64,000 nucleotides of DNA, taken from Acetobacter sicerae (GTDB lineage: Bacteria; Pseudomonadota; Alphaproteobacteria; Acetobacterales; Acetobacteraceae). Position 1 is the first letter of the stretch, and the number at the start of each line of letters is the position of its first letter. The stretch is taken from contig NZ_JAAABN010000001.1 in NCBI RefSeq assembly GCF_011516765.1, positions 434,001 to 498,000 on the forward strand, given 5' to 3'. Shown in pieces: positions 38,286-47,154 of this stretch. The notes under the pieces were generated by a model. The model saw only the letters and a program-made list of their open reading frames with translations, searched no databases and had not been told where the DNA came from. The position numbers and the translations under genes are program-made.

Positions 38286-40583
38286 TCAGTCGTTCAGACC
38301 GACGGCACGCAGAACACGATGGTTGGGATTAGACGATCCTGACATGGGCAACTTGGCCATTTCGGGTTGCAGCATTGCCGCATGGGGCAGCAGTTCACGC
38401 ATGTCCTGAGTGAGTTTTGAGGCATCCGTCTGGCTGTGAATGACATGCGGCGTAATCAGCACCAGAAGCTCGGTGCGGGACCGTGAGTTCGTCTGATTTC
38501 CTGCCAGAGCACCCAGAAGCGGGATATCCTTGATCCAGGGCATGCCCTGATTTCCCGTCTGACGGTTATCCGTGATCATGCCGGCAAGGCCGACAGTCTG
38601 ACCGTCGGCGATCTCCACACGGGATTTCACCTGACGTTCGGAAAAGGTCGGGCTGTTGATGGAGCCGCTGCCGGTTGTTGTTGTCGAAGAGGATACCTGA
38701 CTGACCTGCTGTGACACATCCAGCGTCACCAGGTCGCCGTTACTGACGTGCGGCGTGATCTGGAGAATAACACCGGTCGGCTGATAGTTGATGGAGTTGG
38801 TGATTGTCGAATTGGAGGTCAGCACGCCCGTCGTGGAGCCGGTCAGATACGGGACCAGATCACCCACCATCAGGGAGGCGGACTGGTTATCCATGACCAT
38901 CAGCTCAGGGGAGGACAGAACCTGAACCTTCGTGATTCCCTGTAAAAGATTGATGACGAAAGGCGCGCCTCCCTGACTGCTTCCCCCCAGCACAAAGCCC
39001 GGAAATGAACTGCTCAACTGGGACGAGGTCAGGGTTGTTGAGATACTCTGCGTCGCGCTGCTCAGAATACCGTTTACGCCACCCGATTTGAAAAAGAACT
39101 GAGTGCCATACTTAAGATTATCATTGAGGGTGACTTCCGCCACGGTGGCGTCAATCCGCACCTGAAGAGGAATAATATCGATCTTGTGCAGCATGGCGAT
39201 CACATCGCCGGTTTCTTCCGGCGTGCCATAAACCAGTATCGAATTGTTCTGCAGATCAGGGATGATTTTCACAGTCTCACGGGAGCTTTCACCGCTCCCC
39301 TGATTACCAAGGCCTCCAAGCAGAGGATTGTTGGAAATACCGTCATCCTGCTGCTGGGACGACTGACTTCCACCGCTTCCCGTCGTACCATCGCTCTGAC
39401 CGTTGGAAGAACTGCTGCCGGATGACAGGCTGCCAAGCCCCTGCTGGCTACTGCTATCTCCCATGGAAGAGCTGGAACCCGAGCTACTGCCGCCGGACAT
39501 GCCGTTCTGGCTCATCGCGTTGCCCATCTGACCAACCGAGGAGTTCTGCGTTGTCGGCCGAGCCGTCACATGGTTTGGGGTAAACGCCTGCTGCAGAACG
39601 TAGGCCACATCATTCGCACGCTCATTCTGGAGATAATAAACGTTCCAGACGCGTGCCGTTTTATATCGTCGGGCTTCCACCAGACGATACAGTCTCTGAA
39701 CATCCAGAATCTGCCGTTCGGTATGGGCTACGACCAGAACGCTGTCGATGCGCGACATCGGCACGATCTGGAGCTGTCCAGACAGTGCCCCGCTCTTTCC
39801 CGCGTCCAGAGCTGTCTGCAAAGCATGAGAGAGCTCTTGGGCATTTCCGGAAATGGATGGCAGGAGCGCATACGACATCCCGGACAGAATGTCTGTGTCG
39901 AAACTTCTGACCAGATCCGCCAGAGACTGTCGCGTGGCCGGATCACCACTGACGATAATCACGTTTGACCCAGAGGATGCGGCAATATGTCCGCCATTCT
40001 GCTCAAACGGTTTCAGAACCTTGGCCAGATTTTCTGCGGATGTGTATTTCAGCGCAATGGCGATCTGGCCTTGTTCGACGCCACCACCCTGTCCACCGGC
40101 CCTGCCCCCGGCGCCAGCAAGCGGAACGACACGATAGAGACCATTATCCTGCACAACTGTTGCGCCGACACCCGCAAGAAGATCTTTCAGCACAGGGAGA
40201 AGCTGATCTCTTCTGACCGGATGCGTCACCCGCAGTGTGACGGAGCCCTGCACCCCCGGATCAATCGTGTAATTGACCCCCATCAGATCACCCAGAATCT
40301 GGTCAGTGGCTGCCCTGACGTCCGTGCCGGCAAAGTTCAGTGTGATGTCTCCCGAAGCCCCCTGCCCGCCTGACGTCAGGCCACTGGAAGAGCGACGTCC
40401 GTAGGACGCCAGCGCTTTTGAACCTGTTGCCACACTGATCTGGCCATTTGTTCGTTCCGGCGCGTTCATCGACACGACGGAGCCGGGCAAGGGCGTTACG
40501 ACAGGTTCGTTTTCCTGACAGCCGGCCAGAGACAGCAGGCCCAGCACTCCGACTGTCAGAGACAGATTCTGGGTATTCTTCAT
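38286..40583 (-). CDS. gspD: Type II secretion outer-membrane secretin GspD
   Basis: 765 residues forming the outer-membrane channel. The signal has a lipobox, LLSLAGCQ, so this secretin may be a self-piloting lipoprotein. N0 begins near residue 80 (DITLNFAGTDVRAATDQIL), N1-N3 follow, and the secretin domain contains VQVLSSPELMVMDNQSASL and VGLAGMITDNR. Between N3 strands there is an approximately 80-residue Ser/Gly/Gln-rich insertion (about residues 350-430). It lies just upstream of gspK, and 60 bases after gspM. Confidence 0.95.
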   Translation of the reverse strand: MKNTQNLSLTVGVLGLLSLAGCQENEPVVTPLPGSVVSMNAPERTNGQISVATGSKALASYGRRSSSGLTSGGQGASGDITLNFAGTDVRAATDQILGDLMGVNYTIDPGVQGSVTLRVTHPVRRDQLLPVLKDLLAGVGATVVQDNGLYRVVPLAGAGGRAGGQGGGVEQGQIAIALKYTSAENLAKVLKPFEQNGGHIAASSGSNVIIVSGDPATRQSLADLVRSFDTDILSGMSYALLPSISGNAQELSHALQTALDAGKSGALSGQLQIVPMSRIDSVLVVAHTERQILDVQRLYRLVEARRYKTARVWNVYYLQNERANDVAYVLQQAFTPNHVTARPTTQNSSVGQMGNAMSQNGMSGGSSSGSSSSMGDSSSQQGLGSLSSGSSSSNGQSDGTTGSGGSQSSQQQDDGISNNPLLGGLGNQGSGESSRETVKIIPDLQNNSILVYGTPEETGDVIAMLHKIDIIPLQVRIDATVAEVTLNDNLKYGTQFFFKSGGVNGILSSATQSISTTLTSSQLSSSFPGFVLGGSSQGGAPFVINLLQGITKVQVLSSPELMVMDNQSASLMVGDLVPYLTGSTTGVLTSNSTITNSINYQPTGVILQITPHVSNGDLVTLDVSQQVSQVSSSTTTTGSGSINSPTFSERQVKSRVEIADGQTVGLAGMITDNRQTGNQGMPWIKDIPLLGALAGNQTNSRSRTELLVLITPHVIHSQTDASKLTQDMRELLPHAAMLQPEMAKLPMSGSSNPNHRVLRAVGLND

Positions 40584-40643
40584 GGGTATTCCTGGGCAGC
40601 CTGAAGTAGAAACAAATTAAAAAAACGGTAGCCTGTCATGACG

Positions 40644-41276
40644 TCATTCAATTCCTGCAGAAGCAGACTGGCCATTTTTCCGGGACGTTCCGGCATCGTG
40701 TGCTGGCAGCCAGAAACCTCTCGCCACGAGTGTCACATCCACGATCTCACCCTGAGCAACATCATTCGACTGAAGGCTGCGAATATGAAATTCATCTGCA
40801 AACAATCTGGGTTGTGACTGCTCCAGCGCCGTCAAAAACGCGACAAAATTGCTCCACGAAGCAGACAGGTTAACGCGCACCCCCACTTTCCGCAGATTTC
40901 CCGTGGTCTGCGCCGGCATGTTCTCCAGCGCCGAGGTTTCACAGCCCGTCTCATGTGCAAGAGCCCCGATCAACTGCTGAAGTTCAGCTCCTGCTGTGGC
41001 GTCACTGGCCGCAGGCAGAAAGAATGTTTCCTGCTGCGCTGATTGCCCAACACGACTCAACTTTCTTTCAAGTGCAGGCAATGTGGCGCGCACGGTTTCC
41101 ATATGACTCAACATCGCACGCTGTGTTTCAAGTTTGTCTCGATTTCGGAGGTAAAAGCCCGATAAGGGGGAAACAATCAAGAGCCACAGCATGGCCAGCG
41201 CAAGGACCGTCAGAGCGCCAGCAAGCACCTGCCCGCGCCGACCATCGGGTAATGACATGGAAGAAATCCCGCTCAT
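40644..41276 (-). CDS. gspM: Type II secretion assembly protein GspM
   Basis: 210 residues. One transmembrane helix near the N-terminus (VLAGALTVLALAMLWLLIV) is followed by a ferredoxin-like periplasmic domain (NLSASWSNFVAFLTALEQ). Sequence identity in GspM is always weak; the call depends on topology and on position directly after gspL, whose stop overlaps its start by four bases. Confidence 0.82.
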   Translation of the reverse strand: MSGISSMSLPDGRRGQVLAGALTVLALAMLWLLIVSPLSGFYLRNRDKLETQRAMLSHMETVRATLPALERKLSRVGQSAQQETFFLPAASDATAGAELQQLIGALAHETGCETSALENMPAQTTGNLRKVGVRVNLSASWSNFVAFLTALEQSQPRLFADEFHIRSLQSNDVAQGEIVDVTLVARGFWLPAHDAGTSRKNGQSASAGIE

Positions 41277-42361
41277 GGCCCACGCCTTTGCGCCCGGACC
41301 TGCCCTTCTTTTCCGTCAGAAAATCCAGCCTGAAGGGTGAACATATCCTGCGCATTATCAGGCGAACGCACAATCGGACCATCAAAGACCGGGTCCTTCA
41401 GCATCCCGCCACGATCCAGAGTTTCAAGAAGTCTGGCCGCAGAATGCGAAATCCCCTGAATCTCCAGATGCTGCCCCTGGATTGTCAGAGCCGTGAGATA
41501 GGTATCGTCAGGTATCTGCTCTGAAAGCTGGCGAAGCGTCTGCGCGGTGGCATGGTTGCCGGCAATTTGTCGGCGCAGATTTTCCGGTCCGCTGACAAGT
41601 TCCTCATAGTGCGAACGGACAGCCTGCACCTTTTTAACGATCGGTTGCAGGGTGCTTATAGCTTTATTTGTCACAGATAATTCATGGTATTGCTGCCAGA
41701 ACATCCCCCCAAGCAGAACAAAAAGACACGCAGCCACACAGAGCGACACAACAGGAACGCGCTTTTGCCTTGGTCGAAGCATATCCACGCGCAGCCAGCC
41801 TTCCGGACGCACGCTATTCTGATCCTGTGATGCAACAAGTGCTCTGACCTGCACTCCATGCTGTTCGAGAGCCTCAACGAGAGAAGCAATTTTTCTTTTA
41901 GGAACGTATGTCAGCGTGACCAGAATTTTTCCTGCTTCTGTAAGCTTTTTTATGATTTTCAGAGACCAGAAAAGCTCCTGGGGTGAAAAAGGCGTTATTC
42001 GCTCTATTTCAAACGTCATGATCGAATGAAGGTCTGTTTCAGCGGCATGCGGTAGGCTGATTTCAGTTGCCAGCATATTCTGTGGAGGCACACAGACAAG
42101 CACCGATGCGCTCTGACGCCCCCTCTTCTGCGCCTTCAGCACCATGTTCACGAATTGCTCTACCGGAATGATTTTTTTTTCTACCAGTGTTTGACCATGA
42201 TAAACATCAACCGAGATTTCACCCGTGTAATGATGATTTTCGCCATCAACTATGTAAAATCGCTTCCCAAACGGGCCATTTTTTGAAGCGCCATCAACAA
42301 AGGAAAAGATCTGCGCTTTGTACCACGACAGCAGATCGGCGCAGCCGGCTTTGTAATTCAT
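41273..42361 (-). CDS. gspL: Type II secretion protein GspL (PilN-like fusion)
   Basis: About 362 residues from an ATG at 42361; the frame is open further upstream but that extension is not protein-like. The N-terminal cytoplasmic part is actin-like (KKIIPVEQFVNMVL, EISLPHAAETDLHSIMTFEIERITPF). A transmembrane helix (VSLCVAACLFVLLGGMFW) precedes a PilN-like periplasmic domain with TYLTALTIQGQHLEIQGIS. It binds GspE and GspM. First gene of gspL-M-D-K; the peptide gene with a double-glycine leader lies upstream. Confidence 0.85.
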   Translation of the reverse strand: MNYKAGCADLLSWYKAQIFSFVDGASKNGPFGKRFYIVDGENHHYTGEISVDVYHGQTLVEKKIIPVEQFVNMVLKAQKRGRQSASVLVCVPPQNMLATEISLPHAAETDLHSIMTFEIERITPFSPQELFWSLKIIKKLTEAGKILVTLTYVPKRKIASLVEALEQHGVQVRALVASQDQNSVRPEGWLRVDMLRPRQKRVPVVSLCVAACLFVLLGGMFWQQYHELSVTNKAISTLQPIVKKVQAVRSHYEELVSGPENLRRQIAGNHATAQTLRQLSEQIPDDTYLTALTIQGQHLEIQGISHSAARLLETLDRGGMLKDPVFDGPIVRSPDNAQDMFTLQAGFSDGKEGQVRAQRRGP

Positions 42362-42568
42362 AGGATACTCTTGAAGGATGCTGTCTCGCCCAACAACGTC
42401 AGCACCACCTTTCAAAACTCCCTCAATCACAAACTGCTTAGCACATTGCAGACAGCAGATCCCCAATAGCCCGATTACAGGAGCGTTGATATCAGCTTTG
42501 CCATTCCAGACCAGAGCCGGACATGACAATCACTGTCCGACTGGAATTAATACATCAAAATTTAACAG

Positions 42569-42599
42569 AAAAGGGGCAAGCGAAACGCCTGCCCCTTTT
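42569..42599 (-). terminator. Terminator of the double-glycine peptide gene
   Basis: AAAAGGGGCAAGCG (42569-42582) pairs with CGCCTGCCCCTTTT (42586-42599). On the minus strand the stem ends in TTTTCTG. It lies between the peptide gene and gspL, so gspL probably needs its own promoter. Confidence 0.8.
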
Positions 42600-42632
42600 A
42601 CACGCGACATCAGCCCAAAGGCTAATGTTCGA

Positions 42633-42971
42633 TCAGTTACCGACGCTGGAGAAGAGCGGAAACTGGAAGAAGCTGACGCCATAACGGCCAGCAGATGCAT
42701 CATCAACATAATGCAGAGTCTGATCACCTGTGCCGCCCAGAGCTGTTCCAACAGCATAGGCTGCGGTGCTGAGCGCAAGACCACCCAGATCAGCAAGCTG
42801 ATGCACTGGTCCGAGCCCAACATCTGACAAGGCATTACCGAAAGCAGCGCCGAGCGGGCTGTCGAACGCCTCGTTCACAGCATTGGTTACGCCGATAACT
42901 GCTGACCCGATCAGGGAAGAAATTGAACCACCGCTAACGGCATCCATTTCCATGGTATTCAGTTCTCTCAT
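42633..42971 (-). CDS. Double-glycine-leader bacteriocin/microcin-like peptide
   Basis: 112 residues with a very strong AAGGAG ribosome binding site. The N-terminus MRELNTMEMDAVSGG matches the leader of class II bacteriocins and colicin-V-type microcins (acidic, M at -9/-7, V-S-G-G before the cut). The predicted mature part (97 residues) is Gly/Ala-rich and hydrophobic (LIGSAVIGVTNAV, LALSTAAYAVGTALGG), as in pore-forming microcins, without Cys. No immunity protein or peptidase-containing ABC transporter is in view. Its own terminator follows. Alternatively it is a secreted signal or structural peptide. Confidence 0.65.
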   Translation of the reverse strand: MRELNTMEMDAVSGGSISSLIGSAVIGVTNAVNEAFDSPLGAAFGNALSDVGLGPVHQLADLGGLALSTAAYAVGTALGGTGDQTLHYVDDASAGRYGVSFFQFPLFSSVGN

Positions 42972-43165
42972 TTCAGTCTCCTTTTAAATTATTCAATCGC
43001 TTTTAAATAATAAACTTTGAAATTTAAGGTCAATAGAATTTTAACGAATAAAAGATGTATTTTTTATATTTTATACAAATAAAAATAAGCATTCACGATG
43101 CATGAAAATAAATACAGTAAAATAACGAAATAAAAATAAATATAAAATATATATCTTTATTTACT
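42972..43165. promoter_or_regulatory. Very AT-rich region upstream of the peptide gene
   Basis: About 190 bases, far more AT-rich than the rest of the window, made of A/T runs. It holds the promoter of the peptide gene (minus). A copy of CTTTTAAAT occurs twice near 42980-43000. No protein-coding frame is credible. Confidence 0.55.
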
Positions 43166-44080
43166 TCACAGCTCAAAACGATTCCGGACAAAACACGCAG
43201 CCCGCCCGGCCTCATCCAGAACTTCACGTGGCCACGGAGAAAAGTCACTGTCGAATATACGGACATTTCCGCGTTTCAGAAGAACACGCGCCAGACTGTT
43301 ATAGCCACCAAAATGACCCGGGACATGTCCCAGAAACAAGGGAAGAACACTAGCCGCGGTCTCGACCAGAGCAGACACTCTTGTTCCATAGAGGATCACA
43401 GCGTCGGAACAGGCCGTAAATCCAAGACCGGGATTATCGTCGGGTTCACCGTGCCGCCAGATCAGCTTGATGCAGGAACCAAGCCCATCAGCAAAAGCAT
43501 TAGCAAACGCGGCGGGAACCCCCTCCCCGATCGTGACGAGAAGAGACCCTCCGAACAGCCGCATACTTAGCTCGATCTGCCGCGCCGCCAACATGGCGTC
43601 GGAGACCGAGTCACTCCATCCAGCTTCCAGCCGCACGGCAATTCTTGGTCGCGGCAGATGCTCAAGCCTCTCTCTCCAGAGGCGTTCGGCCCGTTCATAA
43701 AGTGCCGGCGAAACAATGCTCAAAGGCCCCAGAACAGAAAAAACACGACTGCTTTCGCGCTCCGGCACATGCCAGCTGGAAAGAATCACCTCATCAAAAA
43801 CCCGACTGGCAGCCAGAGCCACTGACCGGCTGCTGCAACAATGAACAACCGGAACCTTCAGTTTTTTGCGCAGGGAAAGACCCGCCATCCCGGCGGAGAA
43901 CCCGGCTGTCAGAACAAGACCCGGCGACGCTGAATCATCCTCGACAAAAGAGACATCCGTGAGCCGTCTGAAGGAAGTCCCCAGACGACCAGCCAGTGCA
44001 TGAGCCGGTCCACAGCCTCCCGGCTGAGCCGACTCAATGACCCATACAGGCACACGCGAGGGCACCAGCCTATCTGTCAT
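43166..44080 (-). CDS. ELM1/GtrOC1 family putative nucleoside-diphosphate-sugar epimerase-like protein
   Basis: About 304 residues from an ATG at 44080. The protein matches the ELM1 (DUF1022, PF06258) family seen in many Alphaproteobacteria: N-terminal VWVIESAQPGGCGPAHALA, LVLTAGFSAGMAGLSL, and C-terminal HVPGHFGGYNSLARVLLKRGNVRIF. The fold is related to GT-B glycosyltransferases. Bacterial function is unproven. It is divergent from pyrE. Confidence 0.75.
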   Translation of the reverse strand: MTDRLVPSRVPVWVIESAQPGGCGPAHALAGRLGTSFRRLTDVSFVEDDSASPGLVLTAGFSAGMAGLSLRKKLKVPVVHCCSSRSVALAASRVFDEVILSSWHVPERESSRVFSVLGPLSIVSPALYERAERLWRERLEHLPRPRIAVRLEAGWSDSVSDAMLAARQIELSMRLFGGSLLVTIGEGVPAAFANAFADGLGSCIKLIWRHGEPDDNPGLGFTACSDAVILYGTRVSALVETAASVLPLFLGHVPGHFGGYNSLARVLLKRGNVRIFDSDFSPWPREVLDEAGRAACFVRNRFEL

Positions 44081-44203
44081 GAGAAGGATCGAATCCTGCC
44101 CACAGCACAAGTCAGTGGGTTTTCGGCCGTCAGTGATGGATTTTCCGCCTGTGTGCAGCTATGCCACGTCGACGCAGGCGAATGCGCGCGATGGGAAAGG
44201 GAC

Positions 44204-44959
44204 ATGAAGCACATGATCGGACAGGAATCGGTTCTCGGCAATGATGCCTCTGCGTGGGACCGGGATGCAGCCCTTACAACCGCACGGCTTCTTCTGGAAA
44301 TCAAGGCGGTCAACTTTCGCCCTGAAGATCCTTACACGCTGACATCCGGCTGGAAGTCGCCCGTCTATATCGACTGCCGCCGCATCATCTTCTTCCCGCG
44401 CGCGCGGGCCAAGATCATGGAGCTCGGTGTCGAGAAAATCGGCCGTCATGTGGGATATGAGAGCATCGACGCCGTGGTCGGTGGTGAAACCGCCGGTATT
44501 CCTTTTGCGGCATGGTTTGCTGACCGCATGATGACGCCGATGGCCTATATCCGCAAAAAACCGAAAGGTTTTGGCCGCAACGCCCAGATCGAAGGCGATG
44601 TGCCGGAAGGCATGCGTACTCTTCTTGTTGAAGATCTGACGACTGACGGCGCGTCAAAAATCGGCTTCGCCAAGGCTCTGCGCAATGCAGGCGCGATCGT
44701 TGATCACACCTTCGTCGTGTTCTTCTACGGTGTATTCCCCGGCGCTCATAAAACCCTTTCGGAAATGGGCATCACCCTGCATTCCCTCTGCACCTGGTGG
44801 GATGTGCTGGAAGCCTGCGCCGAGCGACCGTATTTCTCGGAAGGCGCCGCCGCCGAGGTGCGTCGCTTCCTTGAAGACCCATGCGCATGGTCCGCCAGGC
44901 ATGGTGGCGTCGGCAGCCTTGAAGAGGCTCTGGCCCTGAAGACAGCCCGCGATTCCTGA
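44204..44959 (+). CDS. pyrE: Orotate phosphoribosyltransferase
   Basis: Makes orotidine 5'-phosphate from orotate and PRPP. The ATG at 44204, with GGGAAAGGG just upstream, gives 251 residues; the open frame begins at 44000 but the extra N-terminus overlaps the promoter region. Motifs: YTLTSGWKSPVYIDCR, the catalytic-loop segment IRKKPKGFGRNAQIEG with Lys residues, and the PRPP motif TLLVEDLTTDGASK. The C-terminal extension to 251 residues is typical of alphaproteobacterial PyrE. The murI gene starts 18 bases after it. Confidence 0.95.
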   Translation: MKHMIGQESVLGNDASAWDRDAALTTARLLLEIKAVNFRPEDPYTLTSGWKSPVYIDCRRIIFFPRARAKIMELGVEKIGRHVGYESIDAVVGGETAGIPFAAWFADRMMTPMAYIRKKPKGFGRNAQIEGDVPEGMRTLLVEDLTTDGASKIGFAKALRNAGAIVDHTFVVFFYGVFPGAHKTLSEMGITLHSLCTWWDVLEACAERPYFSEGAAAEVRRFLEDPCAWSARHGGVGSLEEALALKTARDS

Positions 44960-44977
44960 CGGCAACGCCCAGGTGTC

Positions 44978-45901
44978 ATGAACGTGCCGGTTTCCACGTC
45001 AGATCAGTCTGCAATCGGAGAGAGTTTCGCCCCCTCTCCGGCCTGCGGTCGTATTCTGGCGTTCGATTCCGGCATTGGCGGCCTGGGTATCGTGGCGGCG
45101 CTGCGTCGTCGCCTGCCTGAAGCCAGCATCAGCTACATCGCGGACACCGCCCTGTTTCCTTATGGCGAGCAGGAAGACGCGGCGCTCTGCGCTCACATCG
45201 TGGCTCTGCTGAAAGACGCCATCACCACATACAGGCCAGATGTCGTTGTCGTCGCCTGCAATACAGCCAGCACACTGGCGCTCGGTGCGTTACGGGAAGC
45301 CTGCCCGGAGACCCCGTTTGTCGGATGTGTTCCAGCCATCCGCTGGGCTGCCCGCATCAGCCGTAGCCGCGTCATCGGGCTGCTCGCCACCAAGGCGACC
45401 GTGCGACGCCCGTATGTGGACTCGCTGCGCCGGCAGTTCGCTCCCGATTGCACGCTGATCGCACACGGGGCGCGTCATCTGGCCGACTACGCAGAAGAGG
45501 CTTTCAGGGGAAAGCCCCCTGTCCCACAGTTGATTGAGCGGGAAGTCGCCGGTTTATTCGGGCAACCGAATGGGGATCGGATTGATGCCGTCGCGCTGGG
45601 CTGCACACATTACACATTCTTGCATGATGCTCTGCGTGCCGCCTCACCCGACCATGTAGTCTGGCTCGATCCGGCTGACGCAGTGGCGCGACAGACCGCC
45701 ACTGTGCTCGAATCTTTAGCGGGATCGAAATCCCTCACCGACACAGAAGAGCATCTCTGGTTCACTGCCCCACCGCTGGATGGAAACGAGCTGGAGGCTC
45801 ATCTGCGTCCGCTGGGTTATACCCATACAGAACAGTGGCCCCCTGCTGTCCAGGCATCGTCAAAGACGCCGTCAGTCTGCGAAGTCTCTGACAAGGCATA
45901 A
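44978..45901 (+). CDS. murI: Glutamate racemase
   Basis: Supplies D-glutamate for peptidoglycan. 307 residues with the two catalytic Cys motifs VVACNTASTLAL (near residue 90) and LGCTHYTFL (near 210), plus the start FDSGIGGLGIV and SYIADTALFPYG. The C-terminus is slightly longer than usual. It is likely co-transcribed with pyrE. A hairpin lies between it and the convergent polyprenyl synthase gene. Confidence 0.95.
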   Translation: MNVPVSTSDQSAIGESFAPSPACGRILAFDSGIGGLGIVAALRRRLPEASISYIADTALFPYGEQEDAALCAHIVALLKDAITTYRPDVVVVACNTASTLALGALREACPETPFVGCVPAIRWAARISRSRVIGLLATKATVRRPYVDSLRRQFAPDCTLIAHGARHLADYAEEAFRGKPPVPQLIEREVAGLFGQPNGDRIDAVALGCTHYTFLHDALRAASPDHVVWLDPADAVARQTATVLESLAGSKSLTDTEEHLWFTAPPLDGNELEAHLRPLGYTHTEQWPPAVQASSKTPSVCEVSDKA

Positions 45902-45915
45902 AAGACATTCACGGA

Positions 45916-45941
45916 GAGACGTTTTCCTGAAAAAACGCCTC
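45916..45941. terminator. Hairpin between convergent murI and polyprenyl synthase genes
   Basis: GAG-A-CGTTTT (45916-45925) pairs with AAAACG-C-CTC (45932-45941). There is no proper T tract, so it is only a possible bidirectional terminator. Confidence 0.4.
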
Positions 45942-45983
45942 CTCAGCTTCTGCTAAAAACAGCCTGCAGGGGGGATCAAGCTC

Positions 45984-47123
45984 TCAGCGGGCGCGATCAA
46001 CCGTGTAGATTGCGACGTCTTTCAACAACTGACGCAGCGGCTCCATATCGACGTTCGCAGCCCGACATGTGTCGGAGACCTGATCCAGAGCAGCGCTCGC
46101 GGCCTCGGCATATTCACGGGCCTTGGCCATGGTCGCATCAATGGCGTCTGTCTTCGCGATCAGATCCAGTGCGCGCTCAAGGTCGCCATCCTGCTGCTCT
46201 TCATTGTTCTCGATCGTGCGCTTCCAGAAGGCCTGCTCGTCGCTGTCTCCTGCGTGATAGGCCGCGAGCACAGGCAGAGTGACTTTTCCTTCATAGAAAT
46301 CATCACCAACCGTCTTGCCCAGCACAGCCTGATCGGCGGCGTAATCAAGCGCATCGTCCACAAGCTGGAACGCCATGCCGAGATTCGCACCATACTGACG
46401 CAGCGCTTCTCGCGTCTGGTCATCGGCTTTCGCGACCACCGCGCCCGTCTCGCAGGCCGCAGCGAAAAGGGCTGCCGTCTTGCCGTAGATGACCTGAAGA
46501 TAGCGATCGACCGTCGTGGTCAGATCGTTCTGCGTGGTCATCTGCATGACTTCGCCTTCCGCCAGCGTCGCGGAAGCAGCGGAGAGGATGGCCATGACCG
46601 GCAGAGAACCGTCCGCTGTCAGAATCTGGAAGGCGCGGGCAAAAAGGAAATCACCCACAAGCACGGAGGCCTTGTTGCCGAACACGGCGTTCGCACTCGC
46701 CAGCCCGCGACGAAGCTGACTGTTATCGACCACATCGTCATGCAGCAGGGTCGCCGTATGGATGAACTCCACACAGGCCGCCACGCCGACATGACGCATA
46801 TCGTCGCCATGCTCCCGATATCCGGCCACACGGGCCGCCGCGAGCACCAGCAGAGGCCGGAGACGCTTGCCGCCCGCCGCCACCAGATGGGCTGCCAGTT
46901 GCGGGATCAGCGGGACGTCGCTCTGCATCCGCGCCACGATTTCCCTGTTGCAGGCCATCATGTCATCGGCGAGATAATCAGCCAGAGCTTTCAGGACGTT
47001 TTCACTGTTCTGAGGTTTCACGGCATCATCCACACGTGTGCTGTCGCCAGCCTTCTTTTCGACCTGACCTGCATTCGGGCTTGCGGCGCCCTCCGTATTC
47101 GGCAGATTGACTGCAACGTGCAA
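45984..47123 (-). CDS. ispB: Polyprenyl diphosphate synthase (ubiquinone side chain)
   Basis: Elongates isoprenyl diphosphate for the quinone side chain. 379 residues. First Asp-rich motif is LLHDDVVDNSQLRRG; the second is LVDDALDYAAD, with GKTVGDDFYEGKVTLP between that and the C-terminus. The start is a TTG with GGGAGAAAG upstream; the first 35 or so residues are low-complexity and may not be conserved. Acetobacter make UQ-9 and related bacteria UQ-10, so chain length cannot be set from sequence. The methyltransferase gene is divergent, 31 bases away. Confidence 0.9.
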   Translation of the reverse strand: MHVAVNLPNTEGAASPNAGQVEKKAGDSTRVDDAVKPQNSENVLKALADYLADDMMACNREIVARMQSDVPLIPQLAAHLVAAGGKRLRPLLVLAAARVAGYREHGDDMRHVGVAACVEFIHTATLLHDDVVDNSQLRRGLASANAVFGNKASVLVGDFLFARAFQILTADGSLPVMAILSAASATLAEGEVMQMTTQNDLTTTVDRYLQVIYGKTAALFAAACETGAVVAKADDQTREALRQYGANLGMAFQLVDDALDYAADQAVLGKTVGDDFYEGKVTLPVLAAYHAGDSDEQAFWKRTIENNEEQQDGDLERALDLIAKTDAIDATMAKAREYAEAASAALDQVSDTCRAANVDMEPLRQLLKDVAIYTVDRAR

Positions 47124-47154
47124 ATGACTTTCTCCCGAAAAAGGGACCCTAGTA

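Noticed and set aside
42530..42835. 101-codon minus-strand frame overlapping the double-glycine peptide gene
   Set aside because: It has no ribosome binding site, overlaps the terminator, and the alternative frame has a strong AAGGAG site and a leader motif.
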